A stretch of 60,763 bases of DNA. Origin: Prevotellaceae bacterium UBA3627 (GTDB lineage: Bacteria; Bacteroidota; Bacteroidia; Bacteroidales; Bacteroidaceae). The position numbers were made by a program, and so were the translations under genes. A model generated the notes under the pieces. It searched no databases and was not told the origin of the DNA. It saw only the letters and a program-made list of their open reading frames with translations. The stretch's first letter is position 1. Each line of letters starts with the position of its first letter. The stretch spans positions 1,431 to 62,193 of the forward strand of contig DFLE01000038.1 of assembly GCA_002373375.1 (NCBI GenBank), written 5' to 3'. Positions 35,113-44,521 of the stretch are shown piece by piece.

Positions 35113-35175
35113 TTGTGAGAATCATACTTGTATTGACAATATTTCTTTTACAAAAAAACAATCCAAAGAAAGAAT

Positions 35176-37011
35176 ATGAGAAAGTTAACAAATATAATAA
35201 AGGTGTTTCTCCTTGTCGCTCCGGTGATGGCTCTGTCAGGAGGGTTCTCCTCTTGCTCTGATTCTAACGAGGGTGAGCTCTTCATCACCCCGTCAGACAG
35301 TCTTACTGACCTCACCGTCATTGACGTTATGGAGAACGTCAATATGTCGCATGGCAAGTACTCTGAGTGGATAGAGTTGCTGAAATACACCAACTACTAC
35401 AACTCACTGAAGAACGCCAACGCGAAGGCTACTGTGTTCTGCCCGACCAATGAGGCTATTGACAAGTTCCTTGCCTCAAGAGGTGTCAGCAGTGTCGCGG
35501 AGCTTGACATCGAGTACGCGAAGGCTGTGGTACGCTCCCACATCATCAACGAGGAGACCATCACACAGCAGGAGATAGACAAGTATGCCACTGATAAAGA
35601 CTATATCAAGACGCAGACTCTCTTTGACTCATACATTAATCTGAGCTACGGTTATCAGAAGACAGACGTTGATGATGCCGACCGCACTGACGAGATATTC
35701 TGTGAGGACTCCATCTTCATCAATAATGATGCCCGTCTGGGCAACTTTGACGCAACAACTTGTAAGAACGGTGTGTTCTATGAGATGGCTGATGTCATAA
35801 AGCCTATGGCGGAGACAATCTACGAGACACTGAAGGCTGATGATGACTACAGCATCTTCGCCGACGCTATAGAGAGCTGCGGCTATGACAGCGTGGCCAA
35901 CAAGTATGTAGACACCACCTATACCTCAAGCGGACGCATCATCAACAAATACCGTTACACCTGTTTCGCCGTGCCTAACAGCGTTTATCAGGCTGAGGGC
36001 ATTACCAGCGTGTCATCGCTCGTGTCATATCTTCGTGCCCATTCCGTTGAGGACGGCTCGCTGAGTGACAACGACCTCCTGAGCCATTATATGCAGTATC
36101 ACTTCCTGAAGCGTGAGTACAAGGCAGAGGAGCTGTTTGACTTTATGGACCCGGGTAATGAGACACTCATCTATGAGGTGCGTCTGCCAGGTGATGCCAT
36201 CGTTACTGACATGATAGCCGACGCGAAGATAATCAACAAGACCGTGCCGCTTTTACGTTCTGATATAGAGACCCGTAACGGTTATATCAACAAGGTGGGC
36301 GGAGTGATGCCGGTATATCATCCTGACCCGGTCAACGTCAAGTGGGACTTCCTCAATCAAGAGGACATCATATCTTTCGTCAACGGTTACGGTGCTTCTA
36401 AGAGCTTAGGAAACCTCTTCTCCTCACCGCTTGAGTCTTCAGAGTACAAGATAGACATCTCAAGCACATATCGTGACGGAGCGTTCGGTGACGTGTCATC
36501 AGCTTTCGAGTACAAGCTTGGCAGCTCAAGGACCAGCGCCTCTAACTATCGTGTGATAGGTTTCTACAAAGACAAATATAAAAATGCGTCAAACAAGGAG
36601 ACCTCACAGTATGGTTGCTACATGAACAACTATATGTGTCTTAACCTCGGTTACGCGGGATATATCAAGTTCAACACCCCGAGCATCATCAAGGGTAAGT
36701 ACAAGGTTATACTCCATTACCTCTCAGATGCCGGCTCGCAGCAGTCACTCTTCTCTGGCGGCTCGCTGACACAGTTCAAGCTTGATGAGGACTCGGAGAA
36801 TGCCAAGAGCAAGTCAGCATACCTGTACAAGGGTGCCAAGTTCTCTCGTACCAACCTCTTCCTGAACCTCACGGAGACACTCTTCGCCAATGTGGAGTTT
36901 GACGCAACGTCCACTCACACGTTCAAGATTACCATGCTTGACATACAGGCAAAGAACCTCTCTAACTATCACCAGTATCTTGACTACGTAGAGTTTGAAC
37001 CAATCGACTAA
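35176..37011 (+). CDS. FAS1-domain surface lipoprotein, second of three
   Basis: A 611-residue lipoprotein with lipobox FSS-C followed by SDSNEGEL. FAS1 domain 1 lies at about residues 58-150 (YSEWIELLKYTNYYNSL, ATVFCPTNEAIDKFL, YAKAVVRSHII) and domain 2 at about 220-340 (DYSIFADAIESCGYD, YTCFAVPNSVYQA). The C-terminal 200 residues form a beta-rich region (YKVILHYLSDAG, FDATSTHTFKITML) that resembles a galactose-binding-like sandwich. It is in the SusE/F position after SusD2. Confidence 0.78.
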   Translation: MRKLTNIIKVFLLVAPVMALSGGFSSCSDSNEGELFITPSDSLTDLTVIDVMENVNMSHGKYSEWIELLKYTNYYNSLKNANAKATVFCPTNEAIDKFLASRGVSSVAELDIEYAKAVVRSHIINEETITQQEIDKYATDKDYIKTQTLFDSYINLSYGYQKTDVDDADRTDEIFCEDSIFINNDARLGNFDATTCKNGVFYEMADVIKPMAETIYETLKADDDYSIFADAIESCGYDSVANKYVDTTYTSSGRIINKYRYTCFAVPNSVYQAEGITSVSSLVSYLRAHSVEDGSLSDNDLLSHYMQYHFLKREYKAEELFDFMDPGNETLIYEVRLPGDAIVTDMIADAKIINKTVPLLRSDIETRNGYINKVGGVMPVYHPDPVNVKWDFLNQEDIISFVNGYGASKSLGNLFSSPLESSEYKIDISSTYRDGAFGDVSSAFEYKLGSSRTSASNYRVIGFYKDKYKNASNKETSQYGCYMNNYMCLNLGYAGYIKFNTPSIIKGKYKVILHYLSDAGSQQSLFSGGSLTQFKLDEDSENAKSKSAYLYKGAKFSRTNLFLNLTETLFANVEFDATSTHTFKITMLDIQAKNLSNYHQYLDYVEFEPID

Positions 37012-37025
37012 AACAACCGCTGATT

Positions 37026-38912
37026 ATGAAGAAACTATTAATAGATAATATGAAGAAGACCGCGGGCTTGATGTGCTCGCTGGCACTCCTTGCCTCATGC
37101 TCTGACTGGGACGACCATTTCAGCGAGGCAAATGTTGTGGCCGATATGGAGGTTTATAGCGGCGATGTGGTATCATACCTCCGCTCCACACCTGAGCTCT
37201 CAGAGATAGTCTCTCTCTATGAGAACAACGGCGTACTCAGTGCCACATCAGAAGACGGCAGCTATACATTCATCGTGGCTGACAACGGAGTCTTCGACGC
37301 AAGTCAGCTTGCTGACGCAGCCGCCTACGCCAAGTATACGGTCGCTGACGCAGCCATCGCGCCGTCAATGCTCACCAACGGCTATGGCATCAACACCCGC
37401 TCAGGCAAGTCGCTGTGGGTGTATAGGGATGACCACGGGGTAAAGCTTGACGACTACAATATAAGCAAGAGTGTGAAGGCTGACAATGGTTACGTGTATT
37501 ACGTTGACGGAGTGTTCCAGATACGTCGCTCTGTATATGAGATGCTCACCAGCCTGCCTGATGACCAGTACTCTCGTTTCAAAGAGATAGTACAGCGTTA
37601 TGAGGAGAAATGGTTTGACCGTGAGAACAGTACACCTGTCGGTGTCAACAACCAGGGACAGGTTGTGTATGACTCTGTTTGGGTACAGCGCAACACCTTG
37701 CTTGACCGTTATTCTGCCGATGGCGTAAAGATGTGGGATATGTTTGACGAGCAGTATAACAGCACCGTCTTCATTCCTACCAACGACCAGATTGACCAGG
37801 CTATCAATACCGCTTGTGATAACATACCGCTGTGGCTTAACCGAGAGCCAACGCCGGCAGACACACTGAAGTTTGAGAACTGGATAGCCGAGGCCTCTTT
37901 CGTTGACCACAGGCTCTATCCTTATCAGGTGTCAAACGACGCGGAAATGATAACCTGCGTGGGCAACTGCCAGAAGGTGGAGGATAAGGTTAACGACGTG
38001 GTGAGCTACAAGACAGTTGAGCCAGCCTACTGGAATCCGCAAATCAATACCGTTGATACAGAACCACAGGAACTTTCCAATGGCTTCGCGTATAACGTGA
38101 CGAGCCTCAAGATACCTAACCACATCGTTATATATCGTGTGAAGTCGCGCTTCTATGAGTTGTGGAACAACATGACATCCACAGAGAGAAACGCACATTT
38201 CACGTGGACCAACTGGCAGAACCCTTATGTGGTCAATGACGCGCAGGGACAGTTTGACCTCGTGGAGCATCCTACTATCTACTATCACGTGCTGACAGCA
38301 GAGCCTACACAGGATGCCATCGACGCAGCCAAGCAGTACTATCCCAGCACCAAGGACTCCGAGGTTGAGAAATATACTTGCGGCGTGGTGTATGACGGAG
38401 TACTCTTTGACGAGGACAAGAACGCCATCTTTGATGTAAGGCTTCCTGCGGGCGAGTATTACCTTCGCATGGGATTCAAACACTCACTCACGTACAGCCT
38501 CACCATTGAGTTCCGTACAAAGAGCGATGACCCGGGCGAGCCAGACAAGTATCCTTGGGTGACACTGAAGAAAGACATGGTGATGTATGCCACCGGCTCC
38601 AACTTCCACTTTGACCGCGGCGCGGCCTCAGAGGTGCCTCACTACGGCGACGCCGGCATATCATATCCTGAGGGTTACGATGTGGACTACTGGCAGAAGT
38701 TTGACGAGAAGGCCATTGCCTACGACACAGACGGATATACCGTCGGCATCGTTAACATAGAGAAGGAAGGAAACTTTGAGATAAGGGTGTCAAGCTCTGA
38801 CATGGCCTATCTCTACAGGTATTCAGTTCCTGACCTCGCCCGTACCAAGAGCAACGTGGCACAGCTCATGATGTACCACTGGTGCCTGCGTCCTACAGTG
38901 AACAATTATTAA
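37026..38912 (+). CDS. FAS1-like surface lipoprotein, third of three
   Basis: A 628-residue lipoprotein; lipobox LLAS-C followed by SDWDDHFSE. A second ATG at 37050 would give a more usual signal peptide length, so either start is possible. FAS1 features: VSYLRSTPELSEIVSLY, YTFIVADNGVFDAS, GYVYYVDGVFQI (about 45-175), and a second region with DEQYNSTVFIPTNDQIDQAI. The C-terminal region (RLPAGEYYLRMGFKHSLTYS, NFEIRVSSSDMAYLYRY) is a probable beta sandwich. It starts 14 bp after the previous FAS1 gene, so the two are tightly coupled. Confidence 0.75.
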   Translation: MKKLLIDNMKKTAGLMCSLALLASCSDWDDHFSEANVVADMEVYSGDVVSYLRSTPELSEIVSLYENNGVLSATSEDGSYTFIVADNGVFDASQLADAAAYAKYTVADAAIAPSMLTNGYGINTRSGKSLWVYRDDHGVKLDDYNISKSVKADNGYVYYVDGVFQIRRSVYEMLTSLPDDQYSRFKEIVQRYEEKWFDRENSTPVGVNNQGQVVYDSVWVQRNTLLDRYSADGVKMWDMFDEQYNSTVFIPTNDQIDQAINTACDNIPLWLNREPTPADTLKFENWIAEASFVDHRLYPYQVSNDAEMITCVGNCQKVEDKVNDVVSYKTVEPAYWNPQINTVDTEPQELSNGFAYNVTSLKIPNHIVIYRVKSRFYELWNNMTSTERNAHFTWTNWQNPYVVNDAQGQFDLVEHPTIYYHVLTAEPTQDAIDAAKQYYPSTKDSEVEKYTCGVVYDGVLFDEDKNAIFDVRLPAGEYYLRMGFKHSLTYSLTIEFRTKSDDPGEPDKYPWVTLKKDMVMYATGSNFHFDRGAASEVPHYGDAGISYPEGYDVDYWQKFDEKAIAYDTDGYTVGIVNIEKEGNFEIRVSSSDMAYLYRYSVPDLARTKSNVAQLMMYHWCLRPTVNNY

Positions 38913-38942
38913 TAAGCCCCTAAAAAGAGAAAAAACATAACT

Positions 38943-41900
38943 ATGAGTAAGATATTTTCAAAAGCAAGTCTGTGTGTACTTCTCTCCGTACCATTCGCGT
39001 GGACAGGAGGGGGGCTTAGCGCTCAGCCACATCATTACAGATCACAAGTGCTCGGTACTGACGGACAGCCCATCAGCGGTGCTATCGTGACCGTAAAGGG
39101 AGGTGCCTCCGCCGTAACCGACAAGGACGGCCACTTCTCTATAGAGGGTCTTTCCACGCCTAAGAGCAAGACCGTGACAATGTGGAACAGAGCCGCCGGC
39201 TCATTCACAAATGAGACCATAGAGGTCACAGACACCAATGGCGTGGTGGTAATCAAGGCCCCTGGATTCTATGACAAGGAGCTGCCGCTCAACTATTTCG
39301 CCAAGAAATCCCGCCGCGGCTACTACACCATCACCCTTGTGCCGCGTACGGAGAAATCATATAACGGATATGTAAACACAGCGTTGAGCGAGGCTCAGTC
39401 AGCAGACGAGAAGAACGTCTCAACGCAGGGAATAGAGCAGAAAGACTTCTCTGACAAGCTCTCCGTAGGCGCAGCCATAGGCAACAATGTGGCAGGTCTG
39501 CAGGTAGTGGAGAAAGGCGGAATGCCTGGCGAGGGCGCATATATGAACATCCGCGGCATACACTCCCTTGAGGCAGAGAACACCCCGTTGATAGTCATCA
39601 ACGGCGTACCATACTTTGCCAACCAGACAGTGTCTGAGATAATACAGGGCTACAGCCGTGATATGCTCTTCGGCTATGACACCAAGGACATCCGCTCCAT
39701 TACGGTGCTCAAAGGCTCAGAGGCCGCACAGTGGGGCTCGCTCGGCTCTAATGGTGTCATCATGATAGAGACACAGCAGGCCAACAGCGACAACCTCGAC
39801 ACGCGTATCACCTTCAGCGGACAGTATGGCTTCGCCACGTCAAAGAAGAGCATCCCTATGATGAATGCCTCACAGTACAAGACATTCATGCAGGATAACG
39901 GCCTTACCCTCTATCCGTCACTGGCCAAGCTCGGTGAGGACTATCCTTTCTTCACCGGCAGCAGCCCTTACGGTTACCTTTTCAACGAGAACAACGACTG
40001 GATGGACCAGATACAGCGTGGCGGTTTCCTCACCGACAACCAGCTGCGTGTGGAGGGAGGTGACGAGATAGCTAAGTACAACATCTCCTTCGGCTACACC
40101 AAGAACAACGGTACGCTGAAGAATACCACCTCAGACCGTTACCACACTCTCATCTCGGCTGATGTCCTCGTGACACGTAACATTGACATCTTCGCTAACG
40201 TAAGCCTGTCATACATCACCTCTGACCTGCAGAACCAGGGCACCAACTACTTCGTCAATCCTATGACGGCAGCACGTTGGTACTCACCAATGATTTCCGC
40301 ATACAAGAAGCAGACGGACGGACAGACATTGCCTAACCTGGCCGCGTATAACGAGTGGAACAGCTGGAACTCCACCCCTATGTATGCCTATGATAATGTG
40401 TCTAACCCTATAGCACTCATCGAGAATGTCAGCGGCAGCGACAAGATATACGACGCCAACGCGTCTCTCGGAGCTAACTTCCGCCTTAACGACTATCTCA
40501 CGCTCCACGGACTCGTCAACCTCTATTACAACTACACCGAGGAGGATATGTTCGTACCGGGACAGACGGACCACACCATCGTACCACAGTATTACGGCAA
40601 GGGTAATAACTATGCCGCAGGCGGAATAGCCCGTCAGCTGACCAACACCTATCAGGTCAGCGCTGACTACAAGCGCACGTTCAACCGCATACACGACTGG
40701 AAAATCAAGGCCTTCGCGCGTTGGCTCACCCACAAGCTTGAGATTGACGGCGCGAGTGGTTACAACACTCCTAACGACTTCTTCAAGTCTCTTGACCAGT
40801 TGCAGGACGGTATAGGTACCTTCGGCGGCAACTACCACTGGAACTACCTCGGCATGGGTCTCTATGGAGACTACACATGGCGTAAGGTGATGCGCTTCAA
40901 CGCCGGCTTCAACCTCGACGGAACAAGCGCCAGCGGAGCGGACGCATCCCGCCTGGGCTTCTTCCCATCAGCAGGTGTCACCGTCATGCTGGCCAACACA
41001 GGTCTGCTCTCTGAGGAAATTAACCGACTGAACATTAGCGCGGAAGGCTCTTTCTCTGGCAACTCACGTTTCTCTTCAAACTACAGCAAGGACTATTACG
41101 TGGGAACACCGGGCCTTAGCGGTGTCACACGTGCCAATATGCCTAACGCCAAGCTGCAGTGGGAGATGAACAAGCAGATAGACCTCGGCATAGACCTCGG
41201 CGTGTTCAAGAACCGTCTTGACCTCGCGTTCAACTTCTATTATGCCAAGGCATACAACCTCCTGTTCAACAACAAGATATCAGGAGTCTATGGCTCCTCC
41301 GCTTACTTCGCCAACACCGGCGAGATAAACAACAGAGGCTATGAGTTCTCTCTGCGTGTCAATCCTTATCACACTAAGGACTGGAACGTCACCATAGCAG
41401 CCACTTTGGCTCGTAACAAGAGCACCCTGTGCAAGATTGACGGCAGAAACAGTGCTGTACTGTCATTTGACAGCTACAGCAACGACGACGCTCAGATACT
41501 CATGAAGGTAGGTGACACACCATACCAGTTCTATGGCTATCAGACCGCCGGTGTCTATGCCACTACGGCAGAGGCACAGGCAGCAGGTCTTACCAACAGC
41601 GCCGGCATAGCTTATCAGGCAGGCGACATGAAGTATGTTGACCAGAATGGTGACGGTATCATCGATGACCAGGACAAGGTGGCAATAGGCAAGGCCCTGC
41701 CAGACTTCTTCGGTGCCGTAAACCTCTCTCTCAGCTATAAGAAGTTCACTCTCGACGCTAACTTCGCTTACTCTGTAGGCAACGACGCATATAACTACAC
41801 ACGTCGCACAGTGGAGTCAATGTCAACCTTCTACAACCAGTCAACATCTGTTCTCAACCGTTGGCAGGTGGAAGGTCAGCAGACCAACATCCCACGTGCT

Positions 41901-42188
41901 GTCTATGGTGACGCCATCGGCAACAGTGTCTTCTCAGACCGTTGGATAGAGGATGCCAGCTATTTCAAGCTGCGCTCGCTGAGACTGTCATATAACTTTG
42001 GCAAGTTCCTCCACTTCATCAACTCTGGTACAGTGTGGGTAGCAGGCGAGAACCTCTTTACCCTCACCAAGTATCTCGGCACCGACCCTGAGTTTGCTTA
42101 CGGCTATTCAGAGGCAATGCGTGGCTTCGACTACGGCAAGCTCGCCCTCGGCCGCACCTTCAAGATTGGTTTCGACCTGAACTTCTAA
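38943..42188 (+). CDS. SusC-type TonB-dependent transporter (SusC4)
   Basis: A 1,081-residue importer that starts 30 bp after the third FAS1 gene. Signal peptide, carboxypeptidase-like domain (SQVLGTDGQPISGAIVTVKG) with an unusually long extension to about residue 155, a plug with MNIRGIHSLEAENTPLIVIN and SITVLKGSEAAQWGSLGSNG, and a barrel ending GRTFKIGFDLNF. The conserved plug motif DAA/STAIYG is altered to SEAAQWG, so it belongs to a different SusC subgroup from SusC1-3. KYVDQNGDGIIDDQDKV is the Ca-loop-like motif. Confidence 0.94.
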   Translation: MSKIFSKASLCVLLSVPFAWTGGGLSAQPHHYRSQVLGTDGQPISGAIVTVKGGASAVTDKDGHFSIEGLSTPKSKTVTMWNRAAGSFTNETIEVTDTNGVVVIKAPGFYDKELPLNYFAKKSRRGYYTITLVPRTEKSYNGYVNTALSEAQSADEKNVSTQGIEQKDFSDKLSVGAAIGNNVAGLQVVEKGGMPGEGAYMNIRGIHSLEAENTPLIVINGVPYFANQTVSEIIQGYSRDMLFGYDTKDIRSITVLKGSEAAQWGSLGSNGVIMIETQQANSDNLDTRITFSGQYGFATSKKSIPMMNASQYKTFMQDNGLTLYPSLAKLGEDYPFFTGSSPYGYLFNENNDWMDQIQRGGFLTDNQLRVEGGDEIAKYNISFGYTKNNGTLKNTTSDRYHTLISADVLVTRNIDIFANVSLSYITSDLQNQGTNYFVNPMTAARWYSPMISAYKKQTDGQTLPNLAAYNEWNSWNSTPMYAYDNVSNPIALIENVSGSDKIYDANASLGANFRLNDYLTLHGLVNLYYNYTEEDMFVPGQTDHTIVPQYYGKGNNYAAGGIARQLTNTYQVSADYKRTFNRIHDWKIKAFARWLTHKLEIDGASGYNTPNDFFKSLDQLQDGIGTFGGNYHWNYLGMGLYGDYTWRKVMRFNAGFNLDGTSASGADASRLGFFPSAGVTVMLANTGLLSEEINRLNISAEGSFSGNSRFSSNYSKDYYVGTPGLSGVTRANMPNAKLQWEMNKQIDLGIDLGVFKNRLDLAFNFYYAKAYNLLFNNKISGVYGSSAYFANTGEINNRGYEFSLRVNPYHTKDWNVTIAATLARNKSTLCKIDGRNSAVLSFDSYSNDDAQILMKVGDTPYQFYGYQTAGVYATTAEAQAAGLTNSAGIAYQAGDMKYVDQNGDGIIDDQDKVAIGKALPDFFGAVNLSLSYKKFTLDANFAYSVGNDAYNYTRRTVESMSTFYNQSTSVLNRWQVEGQQTNIPRAVYGDAIGNSVFSDRWIEDASYFKLRSLRLSYNFGKFLHFINSGTVWVAGENLFTLTKYLGTDPEFAYGYSEAMRGFDYGKLALGRTFKIGFDLNF

Positions 42189-42191
42189 GAT

Positions 42192-42241
42192 TATAGTATT
42201 TATAGTTCCTATAGTTCCTATAGTATCTATAGTTCCTATAT
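42192..42241. repeat. 9-bp TTCCTATAG minisatellite, locus 1 (SusC4-SusD3 gap)
   Basis: TATAG cores at 42192, 42201, 42210, 42219 and 42228, with a final TATA at 42237, all exactly 9 bp apart. The repeat fills most of the 70-bp gap between SusC4 and SusD3. Confidence 0.9.
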
Positions 42242-42258
42242 AAAAAGCAAAAAAGAAT

Positions 42259-44379
42259 ATGAAAGCAATAGACAAAATAATAACAAAGATGAGGCACGCC
42301 GCTCCCTCCTTCGCGGGGAGTGTCGGCGTGGGTCTCTTGTTTGCCGGCCTTGCCCTGAGCTCATGCTCTGATTATTTCGATCCCTCACCAAAGGGTATCA
42401 TGGATGCTGACGACAGTTTCTCTGAGGGCAACCAGACATACAAGGGTATGCTTGGTGTAATCAATGCTGTGCAGCAGGCCGGTGACCACGCCATCTTCCT
42501 CACTGACACGCGCATGAACGTGCTGGAGACCACCCCCAATGCCCCTGCCGCTTTGCAGAGCATATACAAGTATGACGATACCGACAATAACGAGTATGCC
42601 GACCCTACGTGCTATTACAAGATAATAATAGCATGCAATGACTACATAAAGAAGATGGAGCGCCTTCACGCCACTCCCGGCGCGCTCTCCGTCACTGACC
42701 AGACATTCTTCAAGCCGTTACTCTCTTGCGCCATACGCTTCAAGGTGTGGGCATACCTGCAGCTCGGCCGCAACTATGGCGAGGCTTATTGGTTTGACGA
42801 CGCCCTCAGCGACCAGGTGTCACTCAGCGATGTCTCAGTCTTTGAGCATTGTGATATGCAGGCACTCTCAGCCAAGTGTCTCGCATTGCTTGAGAGCGGC
42901 ATCACCGTTGACGGTGTCAGCGTGCCTGCCACCCTCAATATGAACTGGTATCAGTGGTTTGACTCTGAGAACCAGAGCCAGTCAATATACAGCAAGTGGC
43001 AGTACCTCGCTCCGCCGTTCATTCTCCTCAAGGCCGAGCTCCTCTCATGGAAGTGTAACTATGAGAGCGACGACGAGGCTAAGCAGGATTGGTTGTGGAT
43101 ACGTAACAACATCTTGCAGTACTTCTACAAGATACACACCGCCACAGAGGCCGTTGAGCTCAGCAACCTTGTCGTTGACGGAGTGACCTACACCATACCG
43201 GGCTTCGCCACTGACGCTGAGGTCACCAGCATGAGCAATATGTATATGACCAATATCCCCATGCAGAGCGACGCCACCAATGCCTACTACAACATCTTCT
43301 ACTCAGAGGGCATAGGCAATCCATATCAGGTGGCAGGCACCATTACGTATGACTATGACAACAACGTGCGTAACCGTCTTGTGCAGTACTTCTGCCCTAC
43401 CTATCCCGGCGACGGCTTCTACCTCAAACCATCCGACTATGCCGTGAGGGCAAAGACCAGCAGCTATGACGAGGGACTGTATGAGACCACCGACATACGC
43501 TCGCTCACCCAAAAGATGGTGATGAACTCACTCGGCGGCGAGCAGGCTGTGCTCACCAAGTATTACTACACCTATGTGGCAGGCTCTCGTACATACAAGT
43601 ACCTGCGCGACGACATAGAGAAGATACAGCCCAGCATCGTCACCTTCCGTGGCCATGACTTCCACTTCCTCCTTGCCGAGGCTGAGAACCACCTTGGCAA
43701 CTGGCAGATAGCCCAGGCCCTGCTCAACGGCGGCATCACCAACCTGTTCGCGCAGCGCGCCGGCACCGGCGGCAAGACAGCTGACGAGGAGTGGACCTCT
43801 ATGATTATCCGTATGCAGGGACTCGCTGAGGAGGCCACCGAGGAGTGGCGCAAGAGCTTTGACCCTGAGCGCACCATTGACTCAGCCTACTACTTCGTTG
43901 ACTCCCTTGAGGCCAGCTACCGTTGGAACTTCGTCCTGCGCCGCGCCCAGACAGAGGGCACCGCGTGGTCACCTTACTACTCTACGTGGTTCGGAGGCAG
44001 CGGCGGCTATGGCGACTCTGGTCTGGCAGGCACCGCCAACGGCGGTTTCTATGATGCCTTCGTCTTCAACGGCGAGGAGTTTGAGCTGCGCCAGCAGAAC
44101 AGCGATGTGCTGCTTGCCACTATGACCGAGACCGAGCGTCGCGAGTACATAGACTGGTGTCTGGCCAAGGAATACTCCAAGGAATACGTGGCTGAGGGCA
44201 AGGCCTACGGCTACCTCTGCAAGATGGCGGAGCGCTACAGCCACGCCGGACGCGGCAGCAGGCTCACTGCCGCCGACAAGATGGCCGACATCATCGCGCC
44301 TAAGTACACAGGTGCGCTGCAGTCAAAGGTGCGCTCAAGCCTTCAGGGTAAGTATTTCATTAACTGGAACCTGAAGTAG
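42259..44379 (+). CDS. SusD/RagB-type lipoprotein (SusD3)
   Basis: A 706-residue lipoprotein, longer than the usual 500-600. Lipobox ALSS-C then SDYFDPSP. The N-terminal part has GVINAVQQAGDHAIFLTDTR and the helical region YYKIIIACNDYIKKMERLH. The middle carries FRGHDFHFLLAEAENHLGNW and the end has YIDWCLAKEYSKEYVAEGKAYGYL, a divergent form of the RagB ending. It is the probable lid of SusC4. Its last codons lie within a 16-bp direct repeat. Confidence 0.88.
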   Translation: MKAIDKIITKMRHAAPSFAGSVGVGLLFAGLALSSCSDYFDPSPKGIMDADDSFSEGNQTYKGMLGVINAVQQAGDHAIFLTDTRMNVLETTPNAPAALQSIYKYDDTDNNEYADPTCYYKIIIACNDYIKKMERLHATPGALSVTDQTFFKPLLSCAIRFKVWAYLQLGRNYGEAYWFDDALSDQVSLSDVSVFEHCDMQALSAKCLALLESGITVDGVSVPATLNMNWYQWFDSENQSQSIYSKWQYLAPPFILLKAELLSWKCNYESDDEAKQDWLWIRNNILQYFYKIHTATEAVELSNLVVDGVTYTIPGFATDAEVTSMSNMYMTNIPMQSDATNAYYNIFYSEGIGNPYQVAGTITYDYDNNVRNRLVQYFCPTYPGDGFYLKPSDYAVRAKTSSYDEGLYETTDIRSLTQKMVMNSLGGEQAVLTKYYYTYVAGSRTYKYLRDDIEKIQPSIVTFRGHDFHFLLAEAENHLGNWQIAQALLNGGITNLFAQRAGTGGKTADEEWTSMIIRMQGLAEEATEEWRKSFDPERTIDSAYYFVDSLEASYRWNFVLRRAQTEGTAWSPYYSTWFGGSGGYGDSGLAGTANGGFYDAFVFNGEEFELRQQNSDVLLATMTETERREYIDWCLAKEYSKEYVAEGKAYGYLCKMAERYSHAGRGSRLTAADKMADIIAPKYTGALQSKVRSSLQGKYFINWNLK

Positions 44380-44468
44380 TTAAGAACTTGAAGTAGTTAA
44401 GAAGATAAGTAGTAAAGTAGTAAAGACAAATGTTTTTAGCTCCTTATACTTCTTACCTTCTTAACTTC
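44371..44468. repeat. GAAGTAGTTAAGAA direct repeat and hairpin at the SusD3 3' end
   Basis: TGAAGTAGTTAAGAA occurs at 44372 and again at about 44389; the first copy contains the SusD3 stop codon TAG. An inverse arm (44449-44468) can pair with 44390-44412 with a small bulge. The wording matches the MITE-like element at 12904. The region 44469-44521 holds nothing more. Confidence 0.6.
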
Positions 44469-44521
44469 TGAAACCTAAATATACAATTATCCTAAATATC
44501 AACTTAAAACATTTTATCATT

